NCBI RefSeq assembly: GCF_019973375.1
Contig: NZ_BPTV01000004.1
Coordinates: 62,001-126,000, forward strand
Source of the DNA: Prevotella lacticifex
GTDB lineage: Bacteria > Bacteroidota > Bacteroidia > Bacteroidales > Bacteroidaceae
DNA length: 64,000 nt
Direction: 5' to 3'
This document shows, one piece after another, positions 1 to 8,547 of this stretch. The stretch's first letter is position 1. Each line of letters starts with the position of its first letter. A model generated the notes under the pieces. That model made no database searches, was not told where the DNA came from, and was given only the letters and a program-made list of their open reading frames with translations. A program made the translations under genes and the position numbers.

Positions 1-52
1 CGTCGTTGGCGGCAGCCTGTCTGAGTTTGTTATCGTCGACTGTTATCTTCAT
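1..52 (-). CDS. N-terminus of an unidentified protein (runs off window)
   Basis: An ATG on the minus strand at 50-52 opens a frame that stays open to the window edge and begins MKITVDDNKLRQAAAND. Only 17 codons are visible, too few to name a family. A TAnnTTTG-type -7 box lies about 20 bases upstream (73-80), so this is probably a real gene start. It is transcribed in the same direction as the MATE gene upstream of it, but appears to have its own promoter. Confidence 0.5.
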   Translation of the reverse strand, partial: MKITVDDNKLRQAAAND

Positions 53-72
53 CGTTCAAATAATTATTTTTG

Positions 73-80
73 CAAAGGTA
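73..80 (-). promoter_or_regulatory. Bacteroidota -7 promoter box (TACCTTTG)
   Basis: Read on the minus strand this is TACCTTTG, an exact match to the TAnnTTTG -7 consensus of Bacteroidota primary promoters. It lies about 20 bases before the ATG of the gene leaving the left window edge. No clear -33 TTTG was identified, so the call rests on the -7 box and its position. Confidence 0.45.
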
Positions 81-106
81 GTCTTTTCTGCATTAATGAG
101 CAAATA

Positions 107-1522
107 CTATACCGACATAAATTTCGATTTGTGGACAATGACACCCTGAACGGCCCCACGGCATGCGAGATAAGCCAGGAAAGCTATCCACAGGCCGTCG
201 TTGGCAAGCGCTGCCGACAGCGACAGATAGAGGACGAAGAAGAGTGCCGTGGCCAGTGCCGAGGAGACGAGCATACCCCTTGTGGCCGTTACACCGATGA
301 ACACGCCGTCGTAGATGAACGCCATCACACCACAGACGGGAATGGCCACGGCCCACGGCAGATAGCGCATGGCAGCCCGAACAACATGGGTGTCGCTCGT
401 CAGCAAGCCGAGAAAGTCCTGACCACCAACGGCATAGAGGACCGTAAAGACCACCGTCATAGCCGCTCCCCACACATACAGACGGCGGACGAGCAAGCGG
501 AAGCTCGCGCTGTCGCCCGCACCGTAGTACTTTCCACAGAGGGCCTCACCGGCATAGGCAAAGCCGTCCATGAAATAGGAGAAGAGGGTGTAGAGCGTCA
601 TCAGCAGTGCGTTGACGGCAAGAATCAGCGATCCCTGCCTACCTCCTGCCGAAACGAAATATAGGTTTACGGCCACGAGACAGAGGGTGCGCAGGAAGAT
701 GTCGCGGTTGACGGCGAAGAAGTTGCGCAGCGACACCCTGTCAGCGTCAGCGGCCGCATGATTTCCGGTGGCAGCATCATTCGATTGCGTAGCCGGTGCT
801 GCATTTTGTTGGTTACAATCCTGTCCTAATGAGGCACTGGCATCGGTCTCAGCAGATGATTCCGAAGCACCGGCTGCTGCCCAACTCGCTGATGTTCTGC
901 GCCTTAGCCACACCATTCCGGCGGCGGCCATCAGTGCTCCCGACCACTGGGCGATGAGTGTTCCGGCAGCGATGCCCTCTATCTTCCAGTGGAGGACGAA
1001 GACGAAGAACAGGCTCGCCACGATGTTCACCACATTCTGGATGATGGCGATGGCCATTGGCAGACGGGAGTCCTGCATGCCGATGAACCAGCCGTTGGCG
1101 GCATAGAGGGTGAGCATGGCCGGCGCTCCCCACACGACGATGTCGAAATACTGGCCTACAAAGGTCACCGACTCTGCCGGGGTGTTCATAGCCCAGATCA
1201 TGAACCTCAGCACGGGAACCTGCATGACGACGAAGAAGAGGCCTATGGCCACGGCTGTCCGCAGCGACAGCGAGAGTACAGCGGTGGTGGCCACGGCACT
1301 GCGCCGTCCGTAGGCCTGGGCCGTCATGCCGCTCGTGCCCATGCGCAGGAACCCAAAAATCCAGTATATGACGTTGAAAATCATCGATCCCGTGGCTATG
1401 GCCGAGATGTAATCGGCACCGCCGATATGGCCGACGATGGTGAGGTCGACGAGGCCGAGGAGCGGAACGGTGATATTGCTGATGATGGCCGGGACGGCGA
1501 TGGCAAGGATTTCTCTGTTCAT
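107..1522 (-). CDS. MATE family efflux transporter
   Basis: This 471-residue polytopic inner-membrane protein resembles the MATE (multidrug and toxic compound extrusion) family, which exports drugs or metabolites against Na+ or H+ gradients. About twelve hydrophobic segments are visible. The N-terminal motif, with AVPAIISNITVPLLGLVD followed by TIVGHIGGADYI, is typical of DinF/NorM-like MATE proteins. Between the two halves there is an unusually long, low-complexity Ala/Ser/Thr/Asn-rich loop of roughly 55 residues (about residues 208-263) that most MATE proteins lack. The start ATG overlaps the stop of mutS2 by four bases (ATGA), indicating translational coupling. The substrate cannot be told from sequence. 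Confidence 0.9.
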   Translation of the reverse strand: MNREILAIAVPAIISNITVPLLGLVDLTIVGHIGGADYISAIATGSMIFNVIYWIFGFLRMGTSGMTAQAYGRRSAVATTAVLSLSLRTAVAIGLFFVVMQVPVLRFMIWAMNTPAESVTFVGQYFDIVVWGAPAMLTLYAANGWFIGMQDSRLPMAIAIIQNVVNIVASLFFVFVLHWKIEGIAAGTLIAQWSGALMAAAGMVWLRRRTSASWAAAGASESSAETDASASLGQDCNQQNAAPATQSNDAATGNHAAADADRVSLRNFFAVNRDIFLRTLCLVAVNLYFVSAGGRQGSLILAVNALLMTLYTLFSYFMDGFAYAGEALCGKYYGAGDSASFRLLVRRLYVWGAAMTVVFTVLYAVGGQDFLGLLTSDTHVVRAAMRYLPWAVAIPVCGVMAFIYDGVFIGVTATRGMLVSSALATALFFVLYLSLSAALANDGLWIAFLAYLACRGAVQGVIVHKSKFMSV

Positions 1523-4089
1523 AGCTCCACAACAGTTATTCCGGCACCACCGAAACGCACGTCCTCGTCGTGGAAGTTGCGCACGTTAGGGACGGTGGCG
1601 AGATACTGGCGGATGAGGGTGCGGAGGATGCCGTTGCCCTTGCCGTGGAGGATATGGACGTCGGCGACCCCCACGAGGATGGCATCGTCGAGGAAATGCT
1701 GCACGGCGTTGAGGGCCTCGTCGGCCCGCATGCCACGGACGTCAATCTCCTGACGGAAGTTGTTGCGGTGCTCATCGATGGTCTGACGGGTCATCCGGCT
1801 GCCCGGCGAGTAGGTCTGGAGGTTGTTCAGCGACGACGACGCAGGCTGAGCCTCACTCTTCACCTCCACCCTCTCGAGGCGGCCGATGTCCATCTTCGAC
1901 CGCATATCGCCGAAGGCCACAGTGGCCTGCTTGCCGCTGACGGCCTCGACGGTGCCGACGGAGGTCAGTCCCTTGATGCGGACGCTGTCGCCGACGCTGA
2001 TGGGACGGTTGGCCGTGGCCGCCGAAGTACGCTTTCCGTCCTCGGCCTTGCGCTTGGCTTTCTCGGCGAGATGCCGCTCGTGGCGGGCCTTGCGCGAGTT
2101 TATCTGCTCCACCTTCTTACGGAAGTCGTCGTCGGTCATGAGGCCGTGGTTCTTAACCTTGCCGCCTTTAGATGTCGACGAGGGCAGTTCACCGGCCTTC
2201 ACACCCTGTTCATACTCAGCGAGTTGCTGGCGCAGCCGCTTCGTCGACTCCTTTTCGGCCTGACTCTCACGAATCTCGCGGATGGTGTTCTCGATGCGCT
2301 GGTTGGTGGCCTTGATGAGTTCGGCAGCCTGCTCACGGGCCTTGTCGAGGATCTCCTTGCGGGCCTTATCGACGTCAGTGACCCCGTGCTCATATTTTTC
2401 GATAGCACGCTCTAACTCCTTCTCCTTCTGATGGATAGTCTGGCGCTTGCTCTCCCAGTAGCGTTTGTCGCGGACGATGTCCTGGAGGTATTTATCACTC
2501 TGGATGTAATCGGAACCGACGATATCGGACGCGTCCCGGATGACCTCATCGGGGATGCCCGTCTGTCGTGCTATCTCGATGGCGAACGAGCTACCGGGGC
2601 GTCCGATGGCAAGCCGGAAGAGCGGTTTCATGAGATGACGGTCGTAGAGCATGGCACCGTTGGCGACGTGGTCGTGGCTGTCGGCGAAGTGTTTAAGGTT
2701 CTGATAGTGAGTGGTGATGACGGCCCACGCGCCCTTCTTCCACAGTTGCTTCAGCACGCTCTCGGCGATGGCGCCGCCAATCTGTGGCTCGGTACCGGTG
2801 CCGAACTCGTCGATGAGGATAAGGGTGCGGTCGGAGGCCTGCTTCATCATATTCTTCATATTATATAGATGTGACGAATATGTGCTGAGGTCGTTTTCTA
2901 AGCTCTGCTCATCGCCGATGTCGATCATCAGGTCGGAGAATACGCCCACACGCGAACGGTCACCGACGGGAATCGGCATTCCGCACTGCACCATATACTG
3001 CAGGAGGGCGACGGTCTTCAGACAGACGCTCTTTCCGCCGGCGTTAGGACCGGAGATGATAAGCATGCGCTTGTCGGGAGTGAGCATAATGTCGAGCGGA
3101 ACGATGGCTCCGGCGAGGTGGGTCTCAAGCAACGGGTGCCGCGCCTGTATCCAGTCGATATACGGCTTATCGGCAATGGTGGGCTCGAAGGCCCTGTATT
3201 TTCCGGCAAAAAGGGCCTTGGCATGGATGAAATCGACGGCGGCGAGGAAGTCGTAGGAGTCGAGCATCTCGCGGACATAGGGTCGGATGATCTTCGAAAT
3301 CTCCGTCAGTATGCGCACTATCTCCCTGCGCTCGTCGCTCTCCAACTCGCGTATGCGGTTATTGGCCTCCACGACCTGCGTCGGCTCTATATATACGGTG
3401 CGGCCGGTGGCACTCTCGTCGTGGACGATACCGGCGATGCGGCGTTTCAGTCCGGGGGCCACGGGAATGACAAGACGGCCGTCGCGGACGGCGGGGGTGA
3501 CGTCCTTGTCGACGACTCCCTCACTCTGTGCCGACTTGAGGATACCGAGCAGCGTGCGCGAAATGGACCCTTCGGTGCGTGCGAGCTCCCGTCGGATATC
3601 GTTGAGCTGCGGCGATGCCGTATCGCGCATGCGGCCGAACTTATCGATAATCTGTTCTATGCGCGACACTATCCGCGGGAACGTGGCCACACCGTCGGCG
3701 AGGTCGTGGAGCGCCGGATAGTAATAGGTGACGTTGCCCTCGTCGTCCTCGTCGCCACGATAGAGGTAAGCGGTGAGCGCGATGATGGTCTGCAGCGACC
3801 GTTTGAGGTCGAAAAGCTCACCCTCGTCCATGTGGGTGCCCTCGAGACGGACGTGTTTCAGGCTGTCGCGGACATCAATGAAGTTGTCGAGGGGGAAACC
3901 GTCGGCCGTCTCGAGGATACGCCGCATCTCGCGGATTTCGTCCATGCGGACGTTCAGCTCCTCGGCATCATCGGTGAAAGCCATCGTCTCGACGAGGCTC
4001 TTGCCGAGCGTCGAGAGGCAGAATCCCTTGAGAATATTGCGTATTTCGACGAATCCGATTTTCTGCTCGTAGTTCTTTGGATAAATCAT
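1519..4089 (-). CDS. mutS2: Endonuclease MutS2 (MutS-like ATPase with C-terminal Smr domain)
   Basis: MutS2 proteins are homodimeric ATPases linked to suppression of recombination and, in some bacteria, to rescue of collided ribosomes. The protein has a MutS core with Walker A GPNAGGKS (about residue 345), the Walker B region LILIDEFGTGTEPQIGG, and an ST-rich motif. A long Lys/Glu-rich coiled coil follows (about residues 510-640), then a KOW-like segment, and a C-terminal Smr nuclease domain with DVRGMRADEAL and the HGKG motif. It lacks the MutS mismatch-recognition domain, as expected. I place the start at 4089 (MIYPKNYEQ): the frame is open to 4122, but the conserved N-terminus begins with this methionine. 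The length, 856 residues, is normal. It is cotranscribed with the downstream MATE gene. Confidence 0.93.
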   Translation of the reverse strand: MIYPKNYEQKIGFVEIRNILKGFCLSTLGKSLVETMAFTDDAEELNVRMDEIREMRRILETADGFPLDNFIDVRDSLKHVRLEGTHMDEGELFDLKRSLQTIIALTAYLYRGDEDDEGNVTYYYPALHDLADGVATFPRIVSRIEQIIDKFGRMRDTASPQLNDIRRELARTEGSISRTLLGILKSAQSEGVVDKDVTPAVRDGRLVIPVAPGLKRRIAGIVHDESATGRTVYIEPTQVVEANNRIRELESDERREIVRILTEISKIIRPYVREMLDSYDFLAAVDFIHAKALFAGKYRAFEPTIADKPYIDWIQARHPLLETHLAGAIVPLDIMLTPDKRMLIISGPNAGGKSVCLKTVALLQYMVQCGMPIPVGDRSRVGVFSDLMIDIGDEQSLENDLSTYSSHLYNMKNMMKQASDRTLILIDEFGTGTEPQIGGAIAESVLKQLWKKGAWAVITTHYQNLKHFADSHDHVANGAMLYDRHLMKPLFRLAIGRPGSSFAIEIARQTGIPDEVIRDASDIVGSDYIQSDKYLQDIVRDKRYWESKRQTIHQKEKELERAIEKYEHGVTDVDKARKEILDKAREQAAELIKATNQRIENTIREIRESQAEKESTKRLRQQLAEYEQGVKAGELPSSTSKGGKVKNHGLMTDDDFRKKVEQINSRKARHERHLAEKAKRKAEDGKRTSAATANRPISVGDSVRIKGLTSVGTVEAVSGKQATVAFGDMRSKMDIGRLERVEVKSEAQPASSSLNNLQTYSPGSRMTRQTIDEHRNNFRQEIDVRGMRADEALNAVQHFLDDAILVGVADVHILHGKGNGILRTLIRQYLATVPNVRNFHDEDVRFGGAGITVVEL

Positions 4090-4184
4090 ATCTATTATCA
4101 ACAAATACGGGGCTAAAGACAAATCATGCCCTCAGCCCCGCATCGAAAATGTGTTTTTATATTGTTCTTTGCCTAAATTTCAGC

Positions 4185-6344
4185 TTAGAAGAACAGGTAA
4201 CGGTTGTCGACGATACCAGCCTGCTGCTGGAGGTCGTTCATGAAGCCCTGCATTACCTGCATCGACTGCATAGCGCAGTTCTGCATCTCCTGCTGTTCGT
4301 TATACTTGGCACCAGCGCGCATAGCCTTGCGAACGACCTGGAAGACGTAAACTCCGGCGTTGCCCTTGACAGGAGCACTGACGAACTTGCCCTGAGCAGT
4401 GCGCGCAACAGCACCCGAGAGTGCCGGCTCGACAGAGCCAGTGGTCTGGACGAAGGCTGGCGAAGCGAATGTCACCTTGTCGACTGTCGACACCTTGCCA
4501 CCCTTGGCAGCAGCAGCCTGGATGCTATTGACACCCTTGAGCTTAGCCATAATCATCTCGGCTTTCTTGTCCTTGAGCACCTCGCGCTTCACAATCTCCT
4601 TGACCTGAGGATCGTCGAGACCGCGATAGCCCTGCGGGTGAATCTTATTGAGGTAGACGACGAGCAGGTAGTCGTTGTCGCCGGCCTCGTAGAGAGGTGA
4701 TACCTCACCCTCTTTGGCTTTCCAGACCCACTTCAGAGCGTCCTTGATACCGGATCCGCCGACCTGTCCAATCTTGTGAGCCGAGGTAGCGATATCGTTC
4801 TGATCCTGAACAGTATAGCCATACTTGCGGGCGTTCTTCTGGAGTTGGTCGAGGGTTGTGCTCTTAGTGACGAACTCGCTGAACTTGTTGTAAGCCTCAG
4901 TACGGGTATCCTTAGAGAAGTCGATAATCTTCTTGATGACACCGGCAGTGAATTTCTCCTTCATAGCCTTGCGGTCGGTGACCTCAACGATGACGTTACC
5001 CTCGTCGAAGGCGATATTCTGAACCTTGTTGACCTCACCGGTGAGAAGGGCGTTGATGAGCTTACGGCTGTCGTCGTTCATCGTCGTAGCACCCTCATAC
5101 ATCTTTCCGGTGAACCAAGTCTGCTGACCCTGCTGGCCATAACGCTTAGCTACATCCTCAAATTTGGCACCGCCGGCGAGAGCCTTGGTGATGCTGTCGG
5201 CCTTTGTGCGGGCCTCGTCAGGAGTGTTTGCCGTAACCTGAATCTGACGATACTGGACAGAGTCGGGCAGCTCCTGCTTCGAAATGAGACGGATAATGTT
5301 CAGAGTATTGTCGGCTTTCGACTCGAAGACGCCTGTTGTACCGACGGCCATAGAGTCTATTTTGGCTGCAATGTCCTGAGGATAAGCATCCTTCGACACC
5401 GGCACACCGAGGTAAGGCACCTGCGAGTTGCTCTTGCCGACGACCTGTGCCGGGTCGGCAGCGGTAGCGAGCTGCTTCTGATAGCCGTTCATCTCCTTGA
5501 CGAGAGCGTTGCGGTCGGCAGCCGATGCCTTAATCTGATAAGCGACATACTTCAGGTCACGGGTCTCGAAGAGCTGCTTGAAGGCTGGCTTCAGCTCATC
5601 ATACTTGGCCTTGAGGTCGTCGTCGCTAATCTTAACCTGGCTGTCCTTGATATCGCTGTAGGCGAAGGAAGCGCACTGGATGGTAGCCTCCTCATTCTCG
5701 TCCTTGAAAGCGAGCTTAGCCTCTGCCTTGTTCGACAGCACGCTGGCCTGGACGAGCATGCTGTATTTCTGCTGCAGAAGGTCGTGGCGGAGCTGGTTCT
5801 CGCAGTACAGCCAGAGGTCGCGCGACTGCTTGATCTGGTCGGCCATCTGCGGATTGGAGTTGATAGCCTTGTCGTAGTCGGCGAGGAACTGCTGGACGAT
5901 GGAATAGTCGAAGCGCCCTGTCTGCTGGTTGTAGAACTGCGGGATAGGGATATCGCGCTGGAGCAGAGGGCTCGAACCGTCCTTGAGGATATTGTTAACC
6001 TCGTCGTCGGTGACGGTCAGACCCACTTTCTTGGCGTCGTTCTCGATGATGGCGTACTGCACGTACTGCTGCCACACACCGTCGCGGAGCTGGTTGAGCT
6101 GGTCCTCAGTGAGGTTGTCGGTACCAGCGAGCATCTTCTGCGCGTTGGTAACATCGTCGACGAGTTTCTGATAGTCTTGAACACTGATTTTCTTACCGAG
6201 GACCTCACCAATCTGTTGGTGAGCCTCGCCCTTGATACCATTACAAGAGCGGAAAGCCTCCTCGGCAATGAAAGCAAAAAGGCCCAGACCGATGATGATA
6301 ATCAGGGTCACGCCTCTGCTTCTGATTTTTCCTAATGCTGCCAT
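4185..6344 (-). CDS. Membrane-anchored peptidyl-prolyl isomerase/chaperone, SurA/PpiD-like
   Basis: This 719-residue protein has a single N-terminal membrane anchor (about residues 13-33) followed by a SurA_N-like chaperone region containing the phrase GEVLGKKISVQDYQKLVDD. A parvulin-type rotamase-like segment follows (about 360-470), with a second weaker one nearer the C-terminus. The layout matches the PpiD/SurA chaperones that sit on the periplasmic face of the inner membrane and assist folding of outer-membrane proteins. It lies directly downstream of the outer-membrane protein, LptC and CNNM operon, which fits an envelope role. It has its own -7 box at 6401-6408, so it can be expressed independently. 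Whether the parvulin domain is catalytically active is not evident. Confidence 0.85.
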   Translation of the reverse strand: MAALGKIRSRGVTLIIIIGLGLFAFIAEEAFRSCNGIKGEAHQQIGEVLGKKISVQDYQKLVDDVTNAQKMLAGTDNLTEDQLNQLRDGVWQQYVQYAIIENDAKKVGLTVTDDEVNNILKDGSSPLLQRDIPIPQFYNQQTGRFDYSIVQQFLADYDKAINSNPQMADQIKQSRDLWLYCENQLRHDLLQQKYSMLVQASVLSNKAEAKLAFKDENEEATIQCASFAYSDIKDSQVKISDDDLKAKYDELKPAFKQLFETRDLKYVAYQIKASAADRNALVKEMNGYQKQLATAADPAQVVGKSNSQVPYLGVPVSKDAYPQDIAAKIDSMAVGTTGVFESKADNTLNIIRLISKQELPDSVQYRQIQVTANTPDEARTKADSITKALAGGAKFEDVAKRYGQQGQQTWFTGKMYEGATTMNDDSRKLINALLTGEVNKVQNIAFDEGNVIVEVTDRKAMKEKFTAGVIKKIIDFSKDTRTEAYNKFSEFVTKSTTLDQLQKNARKYGYTVQDQNDIATSAHKIGQVGGSGIKDALKWVWKAKEGEVSPLYEAGDNDYLLVVYLNKIHPQGYRGLDDPQVKEIVKREVLKDKKAEMIMAKLKGVNSIQAAAAKGGKVSTVDKVTFASPAFVQTTGSVEPALSGAVARTAQGKFVSAPVKGNAGVYVFQVVRKAMRAGAKYNEQQEMQNCAMQSMQVMQGFMNDLQQQAGIVDNRYLFF

Positions 6345-6400
6345 TGTTTGTTTTTATCTTTTTGTTTTTATTTTTTTATTCAGCGATTGAAAATTGCCCA

Positions 6401-6408
6401 CAAAATTA
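6401..6408 (-). promoter_or_regulatory. -7 promoter box (TAATTTTG) for the PpiD-like gene
   Basis: Read on the minus strand this is TAATTTTG, an exact TAnnTTTG match. It lies 57 bases before the ATG at 6344, in an AT-rich leader. It separates the PpiD-like gene from the upstream CNNM gene as a transcription unit. Confidence 0.55.
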
Positions 6409-6477
6409 CAAAGAAATTAGGAATTAACGCAATTTTTCACCAATTATTTCATTTTATGCATCGCGAACTGCGTTTTG

Positions 6478-7764
6478 CTACTCTTCCTTGCTGTCGACAT
6501 GGAGTTTGACGAGCTCAATCTTTGTCATCGTACTCTTGAGAATCTTGAACTCAAAACGGCCCACCCTGACGACCTCGTTGAGCTTCGGAAAGCTCTGATA
6601 CTCATGGAGAATAAGTCCGCTGATGGTCATATACTCATCACTTTCGGGGAGGTCGAGGTCGAACATCTCGTTGACATTGTCGACTTCGAGTCGCGCCGAC
6701 AGCAGATAATCGCCGTCCTTGAGGCGTTTTGCCACGTAGTTGGTGTTGTCGTGCTCGTCCTCAATATCGCCGAAAATCTCCTCGACGATATCCTCCAACG
6801 ATACTATGCCGCTCGTTCCGCCAAACTCATCGACGACAACGCCGAGGCTCTTCTTCTCGCGGAGAAAGGTCTGGAGGAGTTTCTGCGCCGCCATCGTCTC
6901 CGGGACGAAAGGCATTTTGCGGATATTCTGCCGCCAGTTCTGCGGGTCGCGGAACATCTCCGAGGAGTGTATGTAGCCGATAATGTGGTCGATGTCGCCC
7001 TTGAAGACGATAATCTTGCTGTTTCCGCTCTCGATAAACTTCTGCTGAAGCTCCTCGACGGTGCAGTCGTCGGTGTCGACGGCATTGATCTCGGTGCGCG
7101 GCACCATGCAGTCGCGGACCTTGGTGTCGGGAAAATCGAGGGCATTCTGGAAGATTTTCACCTCGTCGTCGATGTCGTCATCGCTCTTGGCACTGTCGAT
7201 ACTCGACTGGAGGAGATAGTCGAGGTCGACCTTCGTAAAGGCGCCGAGCTCCTCCTCTTTCGGGATTTTCACCCCCACGATACGGAGCATCAGCCGCGAC
7301 AGCCACGTCGAAAAGACGCTCAGCGGCCAGAGAATGATATAGAACAGATAGGCCAGCGGCGCAAAGAGCGTCAGCAGTCGGTTCGGATTGCTCTTAAACA
7401 GCGACTTAGGCAGAAATTCGCCGGTAAAAAGGACGATGAGCGTGGAGCATATCGTATCGAGGACGACAAGCGACGCCCCATTCGTAATACCCATCAAACC
7501 CCATAACCTGTCGAAAATCTGGGCAAAGAGAATACCGTAGACGACAAGCACGATATTGTTGCCGACGAGCATTGTCGATACGAAGCCGTTGGGGTTATGA
7601 TAGAACTTGTCGAGACAATGGCGCGCTACGCTGTTCGTATCGTCCTTGTCGATTTCGGCCTGCAGGCGGCTCGACGACACGAAGGCTATCTCCATGCCCG
7701 AGAAGAAGGCCGACAGGGCCATCGTTATTAATATACTTATTATTAAAGGTAGTTGTTCTTCCAT
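6478..7764 (-). CDS. CNNM/HlyC-CorC family membrane protein with CBS pair
   Basis: This 428-residue protein has an N-terminal DUF21/CNNM membrane domain (about residues 1-190, three to four membrane segments, with the motif ALSAFFSGMEIAFVSS). A tandem CBS pair follows (about 200-330, including VRDCMVPRTEI and GVVVDEFGGTSGIVSLEDI), then a C-terminal CorC_HlyC domain (about 345-425). This is the organisation of TlyC/CorC 'hemolysin' proteins, most of which are thought to be Mg2+/Co2+ exporters. Flavobacterial GldE is a relative. It lies 20 bases downstream of the lptC-like gene and is probably cotranscribed. The hemolysin label is historical and should not be read as function. Confidence 0.88.
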   Translation of the reverse strand: MEEQLPLIISILITMALSAFFSGMEIAFVSSSRLQAEIDKDDTNSVARHCLDKFYHNPNGFVSTMLVGNNIVLVVYGILFAQIFDRLWGLMGITNGASLVVLDTICSTLIVLFTGEFLPKSLFKSNPNRLLTLFAPLAYLFYIILWPLSVFSTWLSRLMLRIVGVKIPKEEELGAFTKVDLDYLLQSSIDSAKSDDDIDDEVKIFQNALDFPDTKVRDCMVPRTEINAVDTDDCTVEELQQKFIESGNSKIIVFKGDIDHIIGYIHSSEMFRDPQNWRQNIRKMPFVPETMAAQKLLQTFLREKKSLGVVVDEFGGTSGIVSLEDIVEEIFGDIEDEHDNTNYVAKRLKDGDYLLSARLEVDNVNEMFDLDLPESDEYMTISGLILHEYQSFPKLNEVVRVGRFEFKILKSTMTKIELVKLHVDSKEE

Positions 7765-7783
7765 TATCGTTTTCCTCTCCGGG

Positions 7784-8545
7784 TCATTTCGTTTCCGCCG
7801 CCACGTGGTGGAATTTAGGCTTATTAGGGCCTACGGGGTGCGGTCCTGAGGCCGACGGTCCGTTCACCGTGTCGTTGACAGCAGCCGGCGACGGTGCTGC
7901 CGACGGGGACATGCCACCGCCGTTCTGCCCGAAATTCGACTTATTCTTGTCAAATTTGCCGTGCGTCTGGCGGATTTCATACTTCGACATATCGTCATTG
8001 CCCTCAAACCAGTTGCCGTCGATTTCCTTATCGGGCATCTTCAGGTGAGAGTAGCTGTACGACCAAATCTTATGATTCTGCTCGTCCCAGTAGAGCTGGT
8101 CGCTCTGGAAGCTCGTTCCCTGGGGGTTGAGGATGCGCACGCGGCCCCGCAGCTGCCACTTGCGCAGCTTGTCGTAGTAGACGGCGGAGTCGCACTGGAT
8201 ATATCCCGTGATATGCATTTTCTCGTCGAACTGGGTGAGCAGCACACCCTTATCGAAGACCCACCGCGACGGATTCTTCGCCTCGTTGACCTCCCACCGC
8301 TCGGCCACAAGCCGGTACTTGATGACTCCGGAGTCGGAGATAAGCGTATTCACGCCATTGGTGACCATGGCCGGAACGGAGTCGCGGGCATGAATGGCCG
8401 GTGCCGTATGCTCATGCTCCTCCTGGCAGGAACCGAAGGCCACCGCCAAAAGGACAATTCCGGCTATGAGCAGGGCTTTACCTCTGCCCCACCCTGCCGC
8501 CGGCAGCCACCGCCCGAGGCCGATGAATCTATGCCATTCGTCCAT
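7784..8545 (-). CDS. lptC: LPS export protein LptC-like
   Basis: This 253-residue protein has an N-terminal hydrophobic anchor (about residues 20-40, ending in a Cys-containing GSCQEE stretch that may be a lipobox). A beta-rich LptC-like region follows: ISDSGVIKYRLVAERWEVNE, then GVLLTQFDEKMHITGYIQCDSAVYYDK and SDQLYWDEQNHKIWS. In the Lpt system LptC bridges the LptBFG transporter and LptA to carry lipopolysaccharide across the periplasm. The last 60 residues are a low-complexity Pro/Ala/Asn-rich tail. The start codon follows the upstream outer-membrane protein gene by two bases, so the two are surely one operon. Family identity is fairly secure; the role in this organism is inferred. Confidence 0.82.
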   Translation of the reverse strand: MDEWHRFIGLGRWLPAAGWGRGKALLIAGIVLLAVAFGSCQEEHEHTAPAIHARDSVPAMVTNGVNTLISDSGVIKYRLVAERWEVNEAKNPSRWVFDKGVLLTQFDEKMHITGYIQCDSAVYYDKLRKWQLRGRVRILNPQGTSFQSDQLYWDEQNHKIWSYSYSHLKMPDKEIDGNWFEGNDDMSKYEIRQTHGKFDKNKSNFGQNGGGMSPSAAPSPAAVNDTVNGPSASGPHPVGPNKPKFHHVAAETK

Positions 8546-8547
8546 CG

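Noticed and set aside
1570..2415. Long plus-strand ORF (281 codons) opposite mutS2
   Set aside because: A shadow frame of the GC-rich mutS2 gene; composition and Leu/Val/Asp runs are typical of antisense readings. The same applies to the long frames opposite ppiD, CNNM, hrpB and the AlbA_2 gene.
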